Shown here: positions 1 to 6,582 of the stretch, piece by piece
Layout of the letters: each line of letters starts with the position of its first letter
How positions within the stretch are numbered: the stretch's first letter is position 1
Source: an uncultured Bacteroidota bacterium
GTDB lineage: Bacteria; Bacteroidota; Bacteroidia; Bacteroidales; SZUA-534
Direction: 5' to 3'
Length of the DNA: 6,672 nt
Assembly (NCBI GenBank): GCA_937885735.1
Contig: CALABN010000173.1
Span: 1 to 6,672 of the forward strand
The notes under the pieces: model-generated
The model's database searches: none
Told to the model about the DNA's origin: nothing
Seen by the model: the letters and a program-made list of their open reading frames with translations, nothing else
Made by a program: the position numbers and the translations under genes

Positions 1-413
1 GCAGGAATAACAACAGAGAAGTAAAGCAGTTTGAATGCTATGATGCTTCGTCCGACAAGTTCACCATTATCAGTGATGACATGCTCAGGGATTACAATGT
101 AGACATTCTGTATCGATATAGTGCTTCGGCATTCTCCATAGGCAACGATGGTTACGTTACTTGCGGTGTAAAGTTCACCGGCGAAGTGTTGCGTGACACA
201 TGGCGTTTTACACCTGATGTCAACAATGGCAAGGGTTCGTGGCAGCTTATTGGAGACTTTGAAGGGCCGAGCCGTTATGCCGCCTTAAGTTTTTCATATA
301 ACAACTACGGCTTTATCATATGTGGCCAAAATGGTGCATTCTCGTCAAGTTTCAAGGATGATGTCTGGCGCTTTAGCCCTGACGAAAAATACAATTGGCA
401 TACATCAAGATAA
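1..413 (+). CDS. Kelch-repeat (beta-propeller) protein, C-terminal part only
   Basis: The reading frame is open from the window edge (first full codon at position 3) to the TAA at 411-413, giving 136 C-terminal residues; the start lies outside the window. Two Kelch-type repeats are visible. The first has GYVTCG, then DTWRF and a Trp at the end of the repeat (SWQL). The second has GFIICG, then DDVWRFSPD and a closing Trp (NWH). A hydrophobic strand ending in Gly, then an aromatic W-R-F strand, then Trp is the usual pattern of one propeller blade. Such proteins in Bacteroidota are usually exported and bind ligands or partners, but no substrate can be read from this fragment. An internal ATG at position 81 is not a likely start because the repeat-like sequence continues upstream of it. 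The stop is 10 bp before the cvpA start, so the two are probably co-transcribed. The family call is fairly safe; the function is unknown. Confidence 0.72.
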   Translation, partial: RNNNREVKQFECYDASSDKFTIISDDMLRDYNVDILYRYSASAFSIGNDGYVTCGVKFTGEVLRDTWRFTPDVNNGKGSWQLIGDFEGPSRYAALSFSYNNYGFIICGQNGAFSSSFKDDVWRFSPDEKYNWHTSR

Positions 414-423
414 TTTCTAACGC

Positions 424-972
424 ATGCCCGCCAACATTTTCGACATAGCAGTGCTTATTTTACTGGGAGTTGCCGCCATAACGGGTTTCTTCAAAGGACT
501 CATAACAATGGTGACTTCGCTTGCGGCATTGCTGCTTGGTGCCTGGCTGTCAATGAAGTTCTCGTACATCACAGGCGGGTTCCTCACAAGCAAGTTCAGC
601 CTCGACGGACAATACGTGACACCGTTGTCGTTTATCATCACGTTTCTCATAGTGGTGGTCGGCGTTCATCTGCTTGGAAAGTCTATCAGCACTCTTGCCA
701 AGGCAATCGCGCTTGGTGGAATCGACAAGATACTCGGCATGGTGTTCGGCATACTCAAAAGCGCTTTCATCATCAGTGCCATTGTGGCTGCATTGAACTC
801 GTTCAGGCCCACATCGGAACTGTTTGGCGGACAGTTTAAGGAGGACAGCTTCACTTATGGATTGGTGCAACCCATTGCCCCGTTCATTTTCAATCAACTC
901 AATTTCGACATCAACAACCCAATGCCGTCCGACATAATGGATGCCATTGGCGAAGAAGGAAAAATAATATAA
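424..972 (+). CDS. CvpA family membrane protein
   Basis: This 182-residue protein resembles the CvpA family in length, topology and motifs. Four hydrophobic segments lie at about residues 5-24, 27-47, 64-84 and 104-124. The family hallmarks are visible: an Asp near the N-terminus (NIFDIAVL), a Gly-rich first hairpin (GVAAITGFFKGL), and the motif GGIDKILGMVFGILKSAF before the last helix. CvpA is an inner-membrane protein first linked to colicin V production in Escherichia coli and later to envelope homeostasis; its molecular activity is not settled. The C-terminal tail of about 55 residues is mostly polar. The ATG at 424 is chosen because it places the first membrane helix at the N-terminus and sits 10 bp after the previous stop; no Shine-Dalgarno sequence is seen, which is normal for Bacteroidota. 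The gene ends 27 bp before tyrS, so it probably lies in the same transcription unit. Confidence 0.88.
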   Translation: MPANIFDIAVLILLGVAAITGFFKGLITMVTSLAALLLGAWLSMKFSYITGGFLTSKFSLDGQYVTPLSFIITFLIVVVGVHLLGKSISTLAKAIALGGIDKILGMVFGILKSAFIISAIVAALNSFRPTSELFGGQFKEDSFTYGLVQPIAPFIFNQLNFDINNPMPSDIMDAIGEEGKII

Positions 973-999
973 TCAACATAATCTAAAATTACTCATCCG

Positions 1000-2292
1000 A
1001 TGAATTTTATTGAAGAACTTACATGGAGAGGCATGATACATCAAATGATGCCTGGAACTGAAGAATTGCTTGCCAAAGAGCAGGTTACAGCATACCTTGG
1101 CATCGACCCAACGGCCGATTCACTGCATATTGGCCACCTTTGCGGTGTAATGATGCTTCGCCATTTCCAGCGTTGCGGCCATAGGCCACTTGCCCTTATC
1201 GGCGGTGCCACAGGCATGATTGGCGACCCTTCGGGCAAGAGCCAGGAACGCAACTTGCTCGACGAAGCCACACTGCGCCACAATGTAGAATGCATCAAGG
1301 CTCAGCTCTCAAAATTCCTTGACTTTGACAGCGATGCACCTAACAAGGCCGAGCTTGTCAACAACTACGATTGGATGAAGGACTTTACCTTCCTTGACTT
1401 TGCACGTGAGGTTGGCAAGCATATCACCGTCAATTACATGATGGCCAAGGATTCTGTACAGAAACGTCTGAACGGCGAGGCCCGCGACGGCTTGTCATTT
1501 ACAGAGTTTACATATCAGTTGCTTCAAGGCTACGATTTCCTATACCTGAACGAACACAAGAACTGCAAGCTTCAGCTTGGCGGCGCCGACCAATGGGGCA
1601 ACATCACAACAGGTTCTGAGCTTATTCGCCGCACAAACGGCAACGAGTGCTTTGCACTTACCTGCCCATTGGTGACAAAGGCCGACGGCGGCAAGTTTGG
1701 CAAGACTGAAAGCGGCAACGTATGGCTCGATCCTGTCCGCACATCGCCTTATCAGTTCTATCAGTTCTGGATCAACACTTCGGATGCTGATGCCGAGAAG
1801 TACATCAAGATTTTCACAACGCTCAGCAAGGAGGAGGTTGATTCGCTTGTTGCCGAGCAGGCAAAGGACCCAGGCTTGCGTCCATTGCAGAAGCGTCTGG
1901 CAAAGGAAGTGACCATAATGGTTCACTCAGAGGAAGACTACAACATGGCTGTTGAGGCATCAAACATCTTGTTTGGCAAATCCACCAAGGACAGCCTCCT
2001 GAAACTTGACGAGCGTACATTCCTCGAGGTTTTTGCAGGTGTTCCTACATTTGAGGTAAGCAAGGCCGAAATTGAGCAAGGCATTGGCATGCTCGACCTT
2101 TTGGCCGAAAAAACGCAGGTGTTCCCTTCAAAGGGTGATTTGCGACGCACTGTTCAAGGTGGAGGATTCTCGATAAACAAGGAAAAAATAGATGCCGTCG
2201 ATTTTACGGTGACAGCCGACACATTGCTGAACGGAAAATATCTGCTGATTCAGAAAGGCAAAAAGAGTTATTCGCTGATAATCGCGAAATAG
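1000..2292 (+). CDS. tyrS: Tyrosine--tRNA ligase (TyrRS)
   Basis: Class I aminoacyl-tRNA synthetase that charges tRNA-Tyr with tyrosine in the cytoplasm using ATP. At 430 residues it has the full length of bacterial TyrS. The HIGH motif is at residues 43-46, within [13 protein letters not shown]. The tyrosine-binding helix carries Y172, Q176 and D179 (YQLLQGYDF), the residues that contact substrate tyrosine in the Bacillus enzyme. The [10 protein letters not shown] block is at 192-201. The KMSKS-equivalent loop is KFGKT at 232-236, the form typical of bacterial TyrRS. An S4-type RNA-binding domain occupies about 364-430 ([20 protein letters not shown]) and would grip the tRNA anticodon arm. 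All catalytic blocks are present, with no frameshift. It follows the cvpA-like gene by 27 bp, and a strong terminator begins 10 bp after its stop, so it is the last gene of its unit. No T-box leader is visible. Confidence 0.98.
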   Translation: MNFIEELTWRGMIHQMMPGTEELLAKEQVTAYLGIDPTADSLHIGHLCGVMMLRHFQRCGHRPLALIGGATGMIGDPSGKSQERNLLDEATLRHNVECIKAQLSKFLDFDSDAPNKAELVNNYDWMKDFTFLDFAREVGKHITVNYMMAKDSVQKRLNGEARDGLSFTEFTYQLLQGYDFLYLNEHKNCKLQLGGADQWGNITTGSELIRRTNGNECFALTCPLVTKADGGKFGKTESGNVWLDPVRTSPYQFYQFWINTSDADAEKYIKIFTTLSKEEVDSLVAEQAKDPGLRPLQKRLAKEVTIMVHSEEDYNMAVEASNILFGKSTKDSLLKLDERTFLEVFAGVPTFEVSKAEIEQGIGMLDLLAEKTQVFPSKGDLRRTVQGGGFSINKEKIDAVDFTVTADTLLNGKYLLIQKGKKSYSLIIAK

Positions 2293-2301
2293 ACCATAAA
2301 G

Positions 2302-2331
2302 CGGCGGCCAAATGGTCGCCGTTCTTTTTTT
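2302..2331 (+). terminator. Rho-independent terminator after tyrS
   Basis: An 8-bp stem pairs 2302-2309 (CGGCGGCC) with 2314-2321 (GGTCGCCG), with one G-U pair and a four-base loop (AAAT). A T-rich run (TTCTTTTTTT, 2322-2331) follows immediately. This is a textbook intrinsic terminator. It begins 10 bp after the tyrS stop and should separate tyrS and its upstream neighbours from the downstream hydrolase gene. Confidence 0.92.
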
Positions 2332-2343
2332 GAATACCCCCGT

Positions 2344-2376
2344 TTTGCCTTTTTGCTGAAAAGATAGCTATCTTTA
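2344..2376 (+). promoter_or_regulatory. Putative Bacteroidota-type promoter for the hydrolase gene
   Basis: TTTG at 2344-2347 is followed, after a 21-bp spacer, by TATCTTTA at 2369-2376. This resembles the Bacteroides primary-sigma pattern TTTG, 19-21 bp, TAnnTTTG, differing only in the last base of the -7 box. Transcription would start near 2383, giving a leader of about 25 bases before the ATG at 2408. Its position between the tyrS terminator and the next gene is where a promoter is expected. The call rests on a short AT-rich pattern, so confidence is moderate. Confidence 0.45.
2360..2375. repeat. Perfect 16-bp palindrome overlapping the putative -7 box
   Basis: AAAGATAGCTATCTTT reads the same on both strands, with no spacer at its centre. 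Short GCT/AGC arms just outside (2355-2357 and 2376-2378) extend the symmetry imperfectly. Its right half overlaps seven of the eight bases of the putative -7 box at 2369-2376. Because it has no loop bases at its centre and no T-run behind it, it fits a dimeric DNA-binding site better than a terminator. No regulator can be named from the sequence, and chance occurrence in AT-rich DNA cannot be excluded. Confidence 0.4.
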
Positions 2377-2407
2377 GCTGTATATACATTCCACATCCGA
2401 CATCTTA

Positions 2408-3517
2408 ATGCTGCGTAAACTCGTAAAACATATCATTTTGATAATCAATGTATGTTTCGTTGTGTTGTTGTTTGTGTCTGGATCAGCATGCCTGCTCAAT
2501 CCAGCCAAATATACAATAGTAGCGCTCCTTGGCCTTGGGTTCCCAATATTTGTCATCATCGACATTGCATTTGTGGTTTGGTGGGCTGTATGCCGAAAAA
2601 AACTGTTTCTGCTTTCGCTGTTGGCATTGTTGCCTTTTGTGCCACGCTATGTTGAGTTTCCGTTCAATGATAACAAGGAAGCGGTCAATGGCACGCCAAT
2701 CAGGATTATGTCGTACAATGCCCATAACTTTGGGCTTAGCAAGTGGCCTGACCACAAGAAGACAATGGCTGAAATGGTTGAGTTTATAGGTTGTGAGAAT
2801 CTCGACATAGCTTGTTTCCAGGAATACAGCACTGGCGAAAGGAACCTGCCTACACACCAAAAGCTGATGGAGAAATTCAAGTACAGCCACCTGTACATAA
2901 CAATGGACACCTACAATCGTGGCGATACACGCAATGGACTGGCTACATACAGCAATTATCCCATTGTAGGGTACAAGGACATAATGTCGGACGGGGAGAC
3001 GAGCAACGCCATAATCTACACCGACATTAAGATTGGCGACGACACCATTCGCGTGTTCAACACGCATCTTCAGTCGAACAAGTTTTCGCCAGAGGAATAT
3101 CTGTTCATTGAAAAGGTCAACTCTCTCAATTCCGACGTTTACGACAAGGACAAAATTGATGAGAACAAGCGTGGCCTTGAAGATGTCTTTCATAGGATGA
3201 AGGGAGCCTACGAGTGGCGAGTAAGACAGGCTGAGACGCTGGCGGACTATGCCGGCAATTCGCCATATCCAGTGGTCATTTGTGGCGATTTCAACGAGAC
3301 ACAGTCGTCGTATGTTTACCGATTGGTTAGCAGGAACCACCATGATTCGCACAAAGTGGCCTGCAATGGTTGGAAGAACACCTATCGCAGGTTTTTTCCA
3401 GGCTTGCGCATTGATTACATCATTTACGACAATCCGCTAAAGTGTCAAGACTTCAAGGTGCCTCAAGTTGATTTCTCCGATCACAGGCCTGTTGTGGGGG
3501 AATACTCCATTAATTGA
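2408..3517 (+). CDS. Membrane-anchored endonuclease/exonuclease/phosphatase (EEP) family hydrolase
   Basis: The 369-residue protein has an N-terminal membrane region with hydrophobic segments at about residues 9-31, 36-60 and 66-79, followed by an EEP (DNase I-like) domain from about 97 to the end. The metal-dependent active-site blocks are all present: N104 in RIMSYNAHNFG, E139 in CFQEY, H220 in NTHLQSNK, D294 and N296 in CGDFNET, D336 in RIDYIIYD, and D358-H359 in SDHRPVVGEY. It should therefore cleave phosphodiester or phosphomonoester bonds with Mg2+. The family includes nucleases, sphingomyelinases and inositol phosphatases, and the substrate cannot be told here. Lys/Arg residues at the extreme N-terminus and after helix 2 (CRKK) suggest, by the positive-inside rule, a periplasmic catalytic domain; this is inference. 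The ATG at 2408 is the first in frame and starts the first helix. The gene has its own putative promoter and no close partner. Confidence 0.9.
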   Translation: MLRKLVKHIILIINVCFVVLLFVSGSACLLNPAKYTIVALLGLGFPIFVIIDIAFVVWWAVCRKKLFLLSLLALLPFVPRYVEFPFNDNKEAVNGTPIRIMSYNAHNFGLSKWPDHKKTMAEMVEFIGCENLDIACFQEYSTGERNLPTHQKLMEKFKYSHLYITMDTYNRGDTRNGLATYSNYPIVGYKDIMSDGETSNAIIYTDIKIGDDTIRVFNTHLQSNKFSPEEYLFIEKVNSLNSDVYDKDKIDENKRGLEDVFHRMKGAYEWRVRQAETLADYAGNSPYPVVICGDFNETQSSYVYRLVSRNHHDSHKVACNGWKNTYRRFFPGLRIDYIIYDNPLKCQDFKVPQVDFSDHRPVVGEYSIN

Positions 3518-3641
3518 GAAGGGACTGTGGCCCATTGCCTTTTTTTGTTTCCTTTTCCAGAAACGGCTGTCATTCAGCGCTTGGCAAGGAATGGTGCAGT
3601 CAGCTGTGTTTCAATGCAAGATGTTTGAGTGTAAAAACACT

Positions 3642-3692
3642 ATTGTGTATTGTCAATCACACATTGTGATTTGTCAATTGTGAATTGTCAAT
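3642..3692. repeat. Three degenerate copies of a 16-bp AT-rich repeat
   Basis: Three 16-bp units read ATTGTGTATTGTCAAT (3642-3657), ATTGTGATTTGTCAAT (3663-3678) and ATTGTGAATTGTCAAT (3677-3692). They differ only in the two or three bases at the centre. The first two are 5 bp apart and the last two overlap by 2 bp. An inverted repeat (AATCACA 3655-3661, TGTGATT 3665-3671) lies across the junction of units one and two. This may be a local expansion of an AT-rich intergenic motif or an array of protein-binding sites; neither can be decided here. Confidence 0.6.
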
Positions 3693-3707
3693 TTTCCCCT
3701 AACTTTA
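3678..3707 (+). promoter_or_regulatory. Putative promoter for the PAP2-like gene and rnr
   Basis: TAACTTTA at 3700-3707 fits the Bacteroidota -7 box TAnnTTTG except in its last base. A TTG at 3678-3680, inside the third repeat unit, lies 19 bp upstream as a possible -33 element. Transcription would begin around 3712-3715. That would leave the TTG codon at 3711 untranscribed and favour a GTG (3726 or 3735) as the true start of the next gene. The evidence is a short pattern only. Confidence 0.38.
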
Positions 3708-3710
3708 CCC

Positions 3711-4334
3711 TTGAATTTTGAACAAGTGAACATAGTGAGCAAAGTATTCAATTACATATCGGTAGCGCTTCATCCGCTTTTTGTGACAACGTTTGGAATG
3801 GCGCTCCTAATCTATCGGCTTATGCCAGGAACCATCCAAACCCAATGGCTTTTAATGTCCATCTGCCTTGGATACACTGTGCTGTTGCCGCTGGCTTTCA
3901 TCTCATTGGCAAAGAAAATCGGCTTTATTGGCAGCCTGCGCAACATGCAACGTAGGGAACGCATCTTGTCGCTTGCCATTACAGGCATTTGCGTCTATTC
4001 GTTCAGTTATGTAATGAAAGGTTGGCATACGCCGATAACAATGCAGTCGTTCGTTTTTGGAGCATCAATAATGATATTCATATCACTCATCCTGTCGACA
4101 TTTTCACGCATCAGCCTGCATTCAATAGGTTGGGGCGGGCTGACGGCACTGGTGTCGTATTTCTCGTTCTCGCAACCAGACCTCTCGTGGCTGCTTGGCC
4201 TTGTTGTGCTGTTGTCGGGCTTGGTGGGCACAGCCCGCATCTACCTTGACGAACACACGCCTCGCCAAATCTATTTTGGCTACTTGATAGGATTCTTCAC
4301 CATTTGGACAACATTCATAGTTCGGGCATTATGA
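3711..4334 (+). CDS. PAP2-like multi-pass membrane protein, degenerate active site
   Basis: This hydrophobic protein of up to 207 residues has about six membrane segments and ends in a region resembling the PAP2 (phosphatidic acid phosphatase type 2) fold. Blocks similar to PAP2 motifs two and three are seen: ISLHSIGWGG (S135, H137) in place of PSGH, and ARIYLDEHTPRQ (R176, H182) in place of SRxxxxxHxxxD, with Gln where the last Asp should be. The first motif (KxxxxxxRP) is not found; a basic stretch, RNMQRRER (77-84), precedes the third helix. It may therefore lack lipid phosphatase activity; this is inference. The start is uncertain: no ATG occurs before residue 30, and the candidates are TTG 3711, GTG 3726 and GTG 3735. 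An in-frame stop at 3681 limits extension. Its TGA overlaps the rnr ATG by 4 bp, so the two are almost certainly co-transcribed and translation may be coupled. Confidence 0.7.
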   Translation: MNFEQVNIVSKVFNYISVALHPLFVTTFGMALLIYRLMPGTIQTQWLLMSICLGYTVLLPLAFISLAKKIGFIGSLRNMQRRERILSLAITGICVYSFSYVMKGWHTPITMQSFVFGASIMIFISLILSTFSRISLHSIGWGGLTALVSYFSFSQPDLSWLLGLVVLLSGLVGTARIYLDEHTPRQIYFGYLIGFFTIWTTFIVRAL

Positions 4335-6505
4335 AAAGAAAATCACAACCAGCAAAAAAACAGCGCCAGAAAAAGGCGCCAGGTGACAACAAGAAGTCGC
4401 TGATTAACCGCATTTTTTCGACTTTCAGTCAAAACGAAGGGAAAATACTGAACTACAAGCAGTTGTCAAAAATAATGGGCATAGCCGACGAGGAGACGCG
4501 CCGACTGCTTAACGTGTGCCTGGCTGAACTGGCTGCCACTGGCGACCTCGACGAGCCTTCGCGCGGCAAATTTTGCATGCGTCGAAAAGCCTCTTATGTG
4601 GTAGGCAAGGTTGACATGACATCAGGTGGCGACGCTTACATTGTTTCCGATGAGTTTAAAGAAGACATATTCGTGTCCGTCAACAACCTGCATCACGCTC
4701 TCAACGGCGATATTGTCAATGTTTACGTTTATAGCGATCGTGGCCGCAAGCGACTTGAAGGAGAAGTGATTGAGATAGTGAAACGCTATCGCGACACGTT
4801 TGTGGGCATAGTCGACATTTCGAAGCATTACGCATTTCTCGTGCCAGAACGTAGCCAGATGCCGTTCGACATATTCATTCCGCTCGACAAACTTAACAAT
4901 GCCCAGCGCGGACAAAAGGCCATTGCGCGGATTGTGGAATGGAATGAGAAGCAGAAAAATCCTATAGGCGAGATTGTTGAAGTGTTGGGCAATCCTGGCG
5001 AGAACAACACCGAAATGCACGCCATTTTGGCCGAATACGGACTTCCGTATCGTTTCCCTGAACGCGTCGAAAATGCCGCCGCTGACATCGATGAGGAGAT
5101 ATCGGCACAGGAGATTGCCTTGCGTCGCGATTTCCGCAACATAACCACATTCACCATCGACCCTGCCGATGCCAAGGACTTTGACGACGCCCTGTCGTTC
5201 CGCCGCATCGACGATGGCAAGGTGGAGGTTGGCGTGCACATTGCCGATGTGACGTTCTACGTGCGCCCTAATACCGCTATTGAAAAAGAGGCTTATTCGC
5301 GCGCCACGTCAGTCTATCTGGTTGACCGCACGGTGCCAATGTTGCCCGAAAAATTGTCCAATAAGGTCTGCTCGCTTCGTCCAGACGAGGAAAAACTGTG
5401 CTTTTCAGCCGTCTTTGAGCTCGACAACGATGCCAATGTGCTGAACCAATGGTTCGGCCGTACGGTGATAAAATCGGACCACCGCTTTGCCTACGAGCAG
5501 GCACAGGAAGTCATTGAGTCTGGCGAAGGCCCGCTGAAAGACGAGATTCTGGCCCTCAACGACCTTGCGCAGAAACTTCGCAGGAAGCGCTTTGCCAGCG
5601 GTGCAATATCGTTTGAACGTAGCGAGGTGAAGTTCAAGCTCGACGAGGAGGCACGTCCAGTTGGCGTCTATCTGAAGGAACAGAAGGAAGCCAACCAGCT
5701 CATTGAGGAATTTATGCTTCTGGCCAACCGCAAGGTGGCCGAATTCATCGGAAAGCCAGGCGAAGGCAAGCCAAAACGCACATTTGTATATCGTATCCAC
5801 GGCGAGCCTAACGAGGAAAAACTGAACGCATTCGCATTGTTCATCAAGCGTTTTGGATATCAACTTCAAACCAAATCGAAGAAAAAGATAGCCGACTCTA
5901 TGAACAACCTGCTCAACGACGTCAACGGCAAGGCTGAACAGACCATTGTGGAATCGCTGGCCATACGCACCATGGCACGTGCCGAATATTCCACCAAAAA
6001 CATCGGCCACTATGGATTGGCATTCGACTACTACACGCATTTCACATCGCCAATACGCCGTTACCCTGATATGATGGTTCACCGCCTGCTTGCCCTATAC
6101 CTTGAAAACGGCAAGAGCGTTTCGGCCGACACCTACGAGGAAATGTGCAAGCACTCGTCGGAAATGGAGCAACTTGCCACCAGCGCCGAACGCGCATCAA
6201 TCAAGTACAAGCAGGTTGAGTTTATGAAGGACAATGTGGGCAAGATATTCGACGGCGTGATTTCTGGTGTCACTCAATGGGGCATCTACGTTGAACTCAA
6301 CGACAGCAAGTGCGAGGGAATGGTTTCAGTCCGTAGCCTCACCGACGATTTCTACGAGTACGACGAGGCTGAATTTGCCGTTATTGGTCACCGCAACAAA
6401 CGTCGCTACACTATGGGCGACAGGGTGAGCGTGCGCGTCATTTCCGCCAATATGGAAAAGAAGCAACTCGATTTTGAGTTGGTGAATATGAGCATTGAAT
6501 TTTAG
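4331..6505 (+). CDS. rnr: Ribonuclease R (3'-5' exoribonuclease)
   Basis: RNase II/R-family enzyme that degrades RNA processively from the 3' end, including structured RNA, in the cytoplasm. The 724 residues read in order: a basic N-terminal tail (10 Lys/Arg in the first 22), a winged-helix domain (about 24-80), two cold-shock RNA-binding domains (about 80-225), the RNB catalytic domain (about 265-595) and a C-terminal S1 domain (about 636-718). The four metal-binding aspartates are D277, D283, D285 and D286 in TIDPADAKDFDDA, with the spacing known from RNase II. The RNB signature THFTSPIRRYPD is at 569-580. The winged helix and length favour RNase R over RNase II. The ATG at 4331 overlaps the upstream stop; an in-frame ATG at 4304 inside the upstream gene would add nine residues and is less likely. 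Unlike the E. coli enzyme, no Lys-rich tail follows S1. Confidence 0.96.
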   Translation: MKRKSQPAKKQRQKKAPGDNKKSLINRIFSTFSQNEGKILNYKQLSKIMGIADEETRRLLNVCLAELAATGDLDEPSRGKFCMRRKASYVVGKVDMTSGGDAYIVSDEFKEDIFVSVNNLHHALNGDIVNVYVYSDRGRKRLEGEVIEIVKRYRDTFVGIVDISKHYAFLVPERSQMPFDIFIPLDKLNNAQRGQKAIARIVEWNEKQKNPIGEIVEVLGNPGENNTEMHAILAEYGLPYRFPERVENAAADIDEEISAQEIALRRDFRNITTFTIDPADAKDFDDALSFRRIDDGKVEVGVHIADVTFYVRPNTAIEKEAYSRATSVYLVDRTVPMLPEKLSNKVCSLRPDEEKLCFSAVFELDNDANVLNQWFGRTVIKSDHRFAYEQAQEVIESGEGPLKDEILALNDLAQKLRRKRFASGAISFERSEVKFKLDEEARPVGVYLKEQKEANQLIEEFMLLANRKVAEFIGKPGEGKPKRTFVYRIHGEPNEEKLNAFALFIKRFGYQLQTKSKKKIADSMNNLLNDVNGKAEQTIVESLAIRTMARAEYSTKNIGHYGLAFDYYTHFTSPIRRYPDMMVHRLLALYLENGKSVSADTYEEMCKHSSEMEQLATSAERASIKYKQVEFMKDNVGKIFDGVISGVTQWGIYVELNDSKCEGMVSVRSLTDDFYEYDEAEFAVIGHRNKRRYTMGDRVSVRVISANMEKKQLDFELVNMSIEF

Positions 6506-6582
6506 AAGTTTAGAATTTGGAAATAAATTTCGCATAGCGAATCACATTATAACTAATATATAATATTGAAATATAGAAAGAT
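6506..6582. other. AT-rich gap after rnr with a short direct repeat and a weak hairpin
   Basis: TTTAGAA occurs twice, 8 bp apart (6501-6507 and 6509-6515), starting over the rnr stop. A small hairpin pairs TTCGC 6529-6533 with GCGAA 6537-6541 around ATA, but no T-run follows, so it is not a convincing intrinsic terminator. The sequence 6546-6580 is almost pure A/T. TAATATTG at 6561-6568 is one base away from a -7 box, but no TTTG lies at a suitable distance. A promoter for the next gene is likely somewhere here but cannot be fixed. Confidence 0.4.

Larger units (their letters stand above)
3518..3710. other. Noncoding intergenic region with weak hairpins and AT-rich repeats
   Basis: These 193 bp hold no convincing gene. 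The first part has a T-run (3540-3546) after a short GC-rich sequence that forms only 3-bp stems (for example GGG 3521-3523 with CCC 3531-3533). It could be a poor terminator for the hydrolase gene, but the hairpin is too weak to call one. Small hairpins such as GTTTC 3547-3551 with GAAAC 3560-3564 follow. The last third is occupied by the repeat and putative promoter listed separately. Confidence 0.6.

Noticed and set aside
2483..3352. A 289-codon open frame on the minus strand
   Set aside because: It lies entirely antisense to the EEP hydrolase gene, whose active-site motifs are all intact. Its translation shows no recognisable domain, and it has no separate promoter or neighbour. It is a shadow of the coding strand.
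3518..3546. Possible intrinsic terminator after the hydrolase gene
   Set aside because: A T-run is present, but only 3-bp stems can be formed before it, far weaker than the tyrS terminator.
3468..3683. A 71-codon + strand open frame over the end of the hydrolase gene and the intergenic region
   Set aside because: Its first part is the hydrolase SDHRPVVGEY region read in another frame and its end is the AT-rich repeat. There is no domain or start context to support it.
3642..3692. Possible CRISPR array or CRP-type operator
   Set aside because: The repeats are only 16 bp, partly overlapping and without unique spacers of even length, so it is not a CRISPR array. The TCACA/TGTGA order is inverted relative to the enteric CRP site and the spacing does not match.
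4622..5239. A 205-codon open frame on the minus strand
   Set aside because: It is antisense to the cold-shock domains and first catalytic motif of rnr, and a second minus-strand frame is open over much of the same stretch, as expected from codon bias rather than a real gene.
5405..6082. A 225-codon open frame on the minus strand
   Set aside because: It is antisense to the RNB catalytic domain of RNase R, including the highly conserved THFTSPIRRYPD block, and its translation has no recognisable motif.
6529..6541. Hairpin TTCGC-ATA-GCGAA after rnr as a terminator
   Set aside because: The stem is 5 bp and the following bases (ATCACATTAT) contain no T-run.
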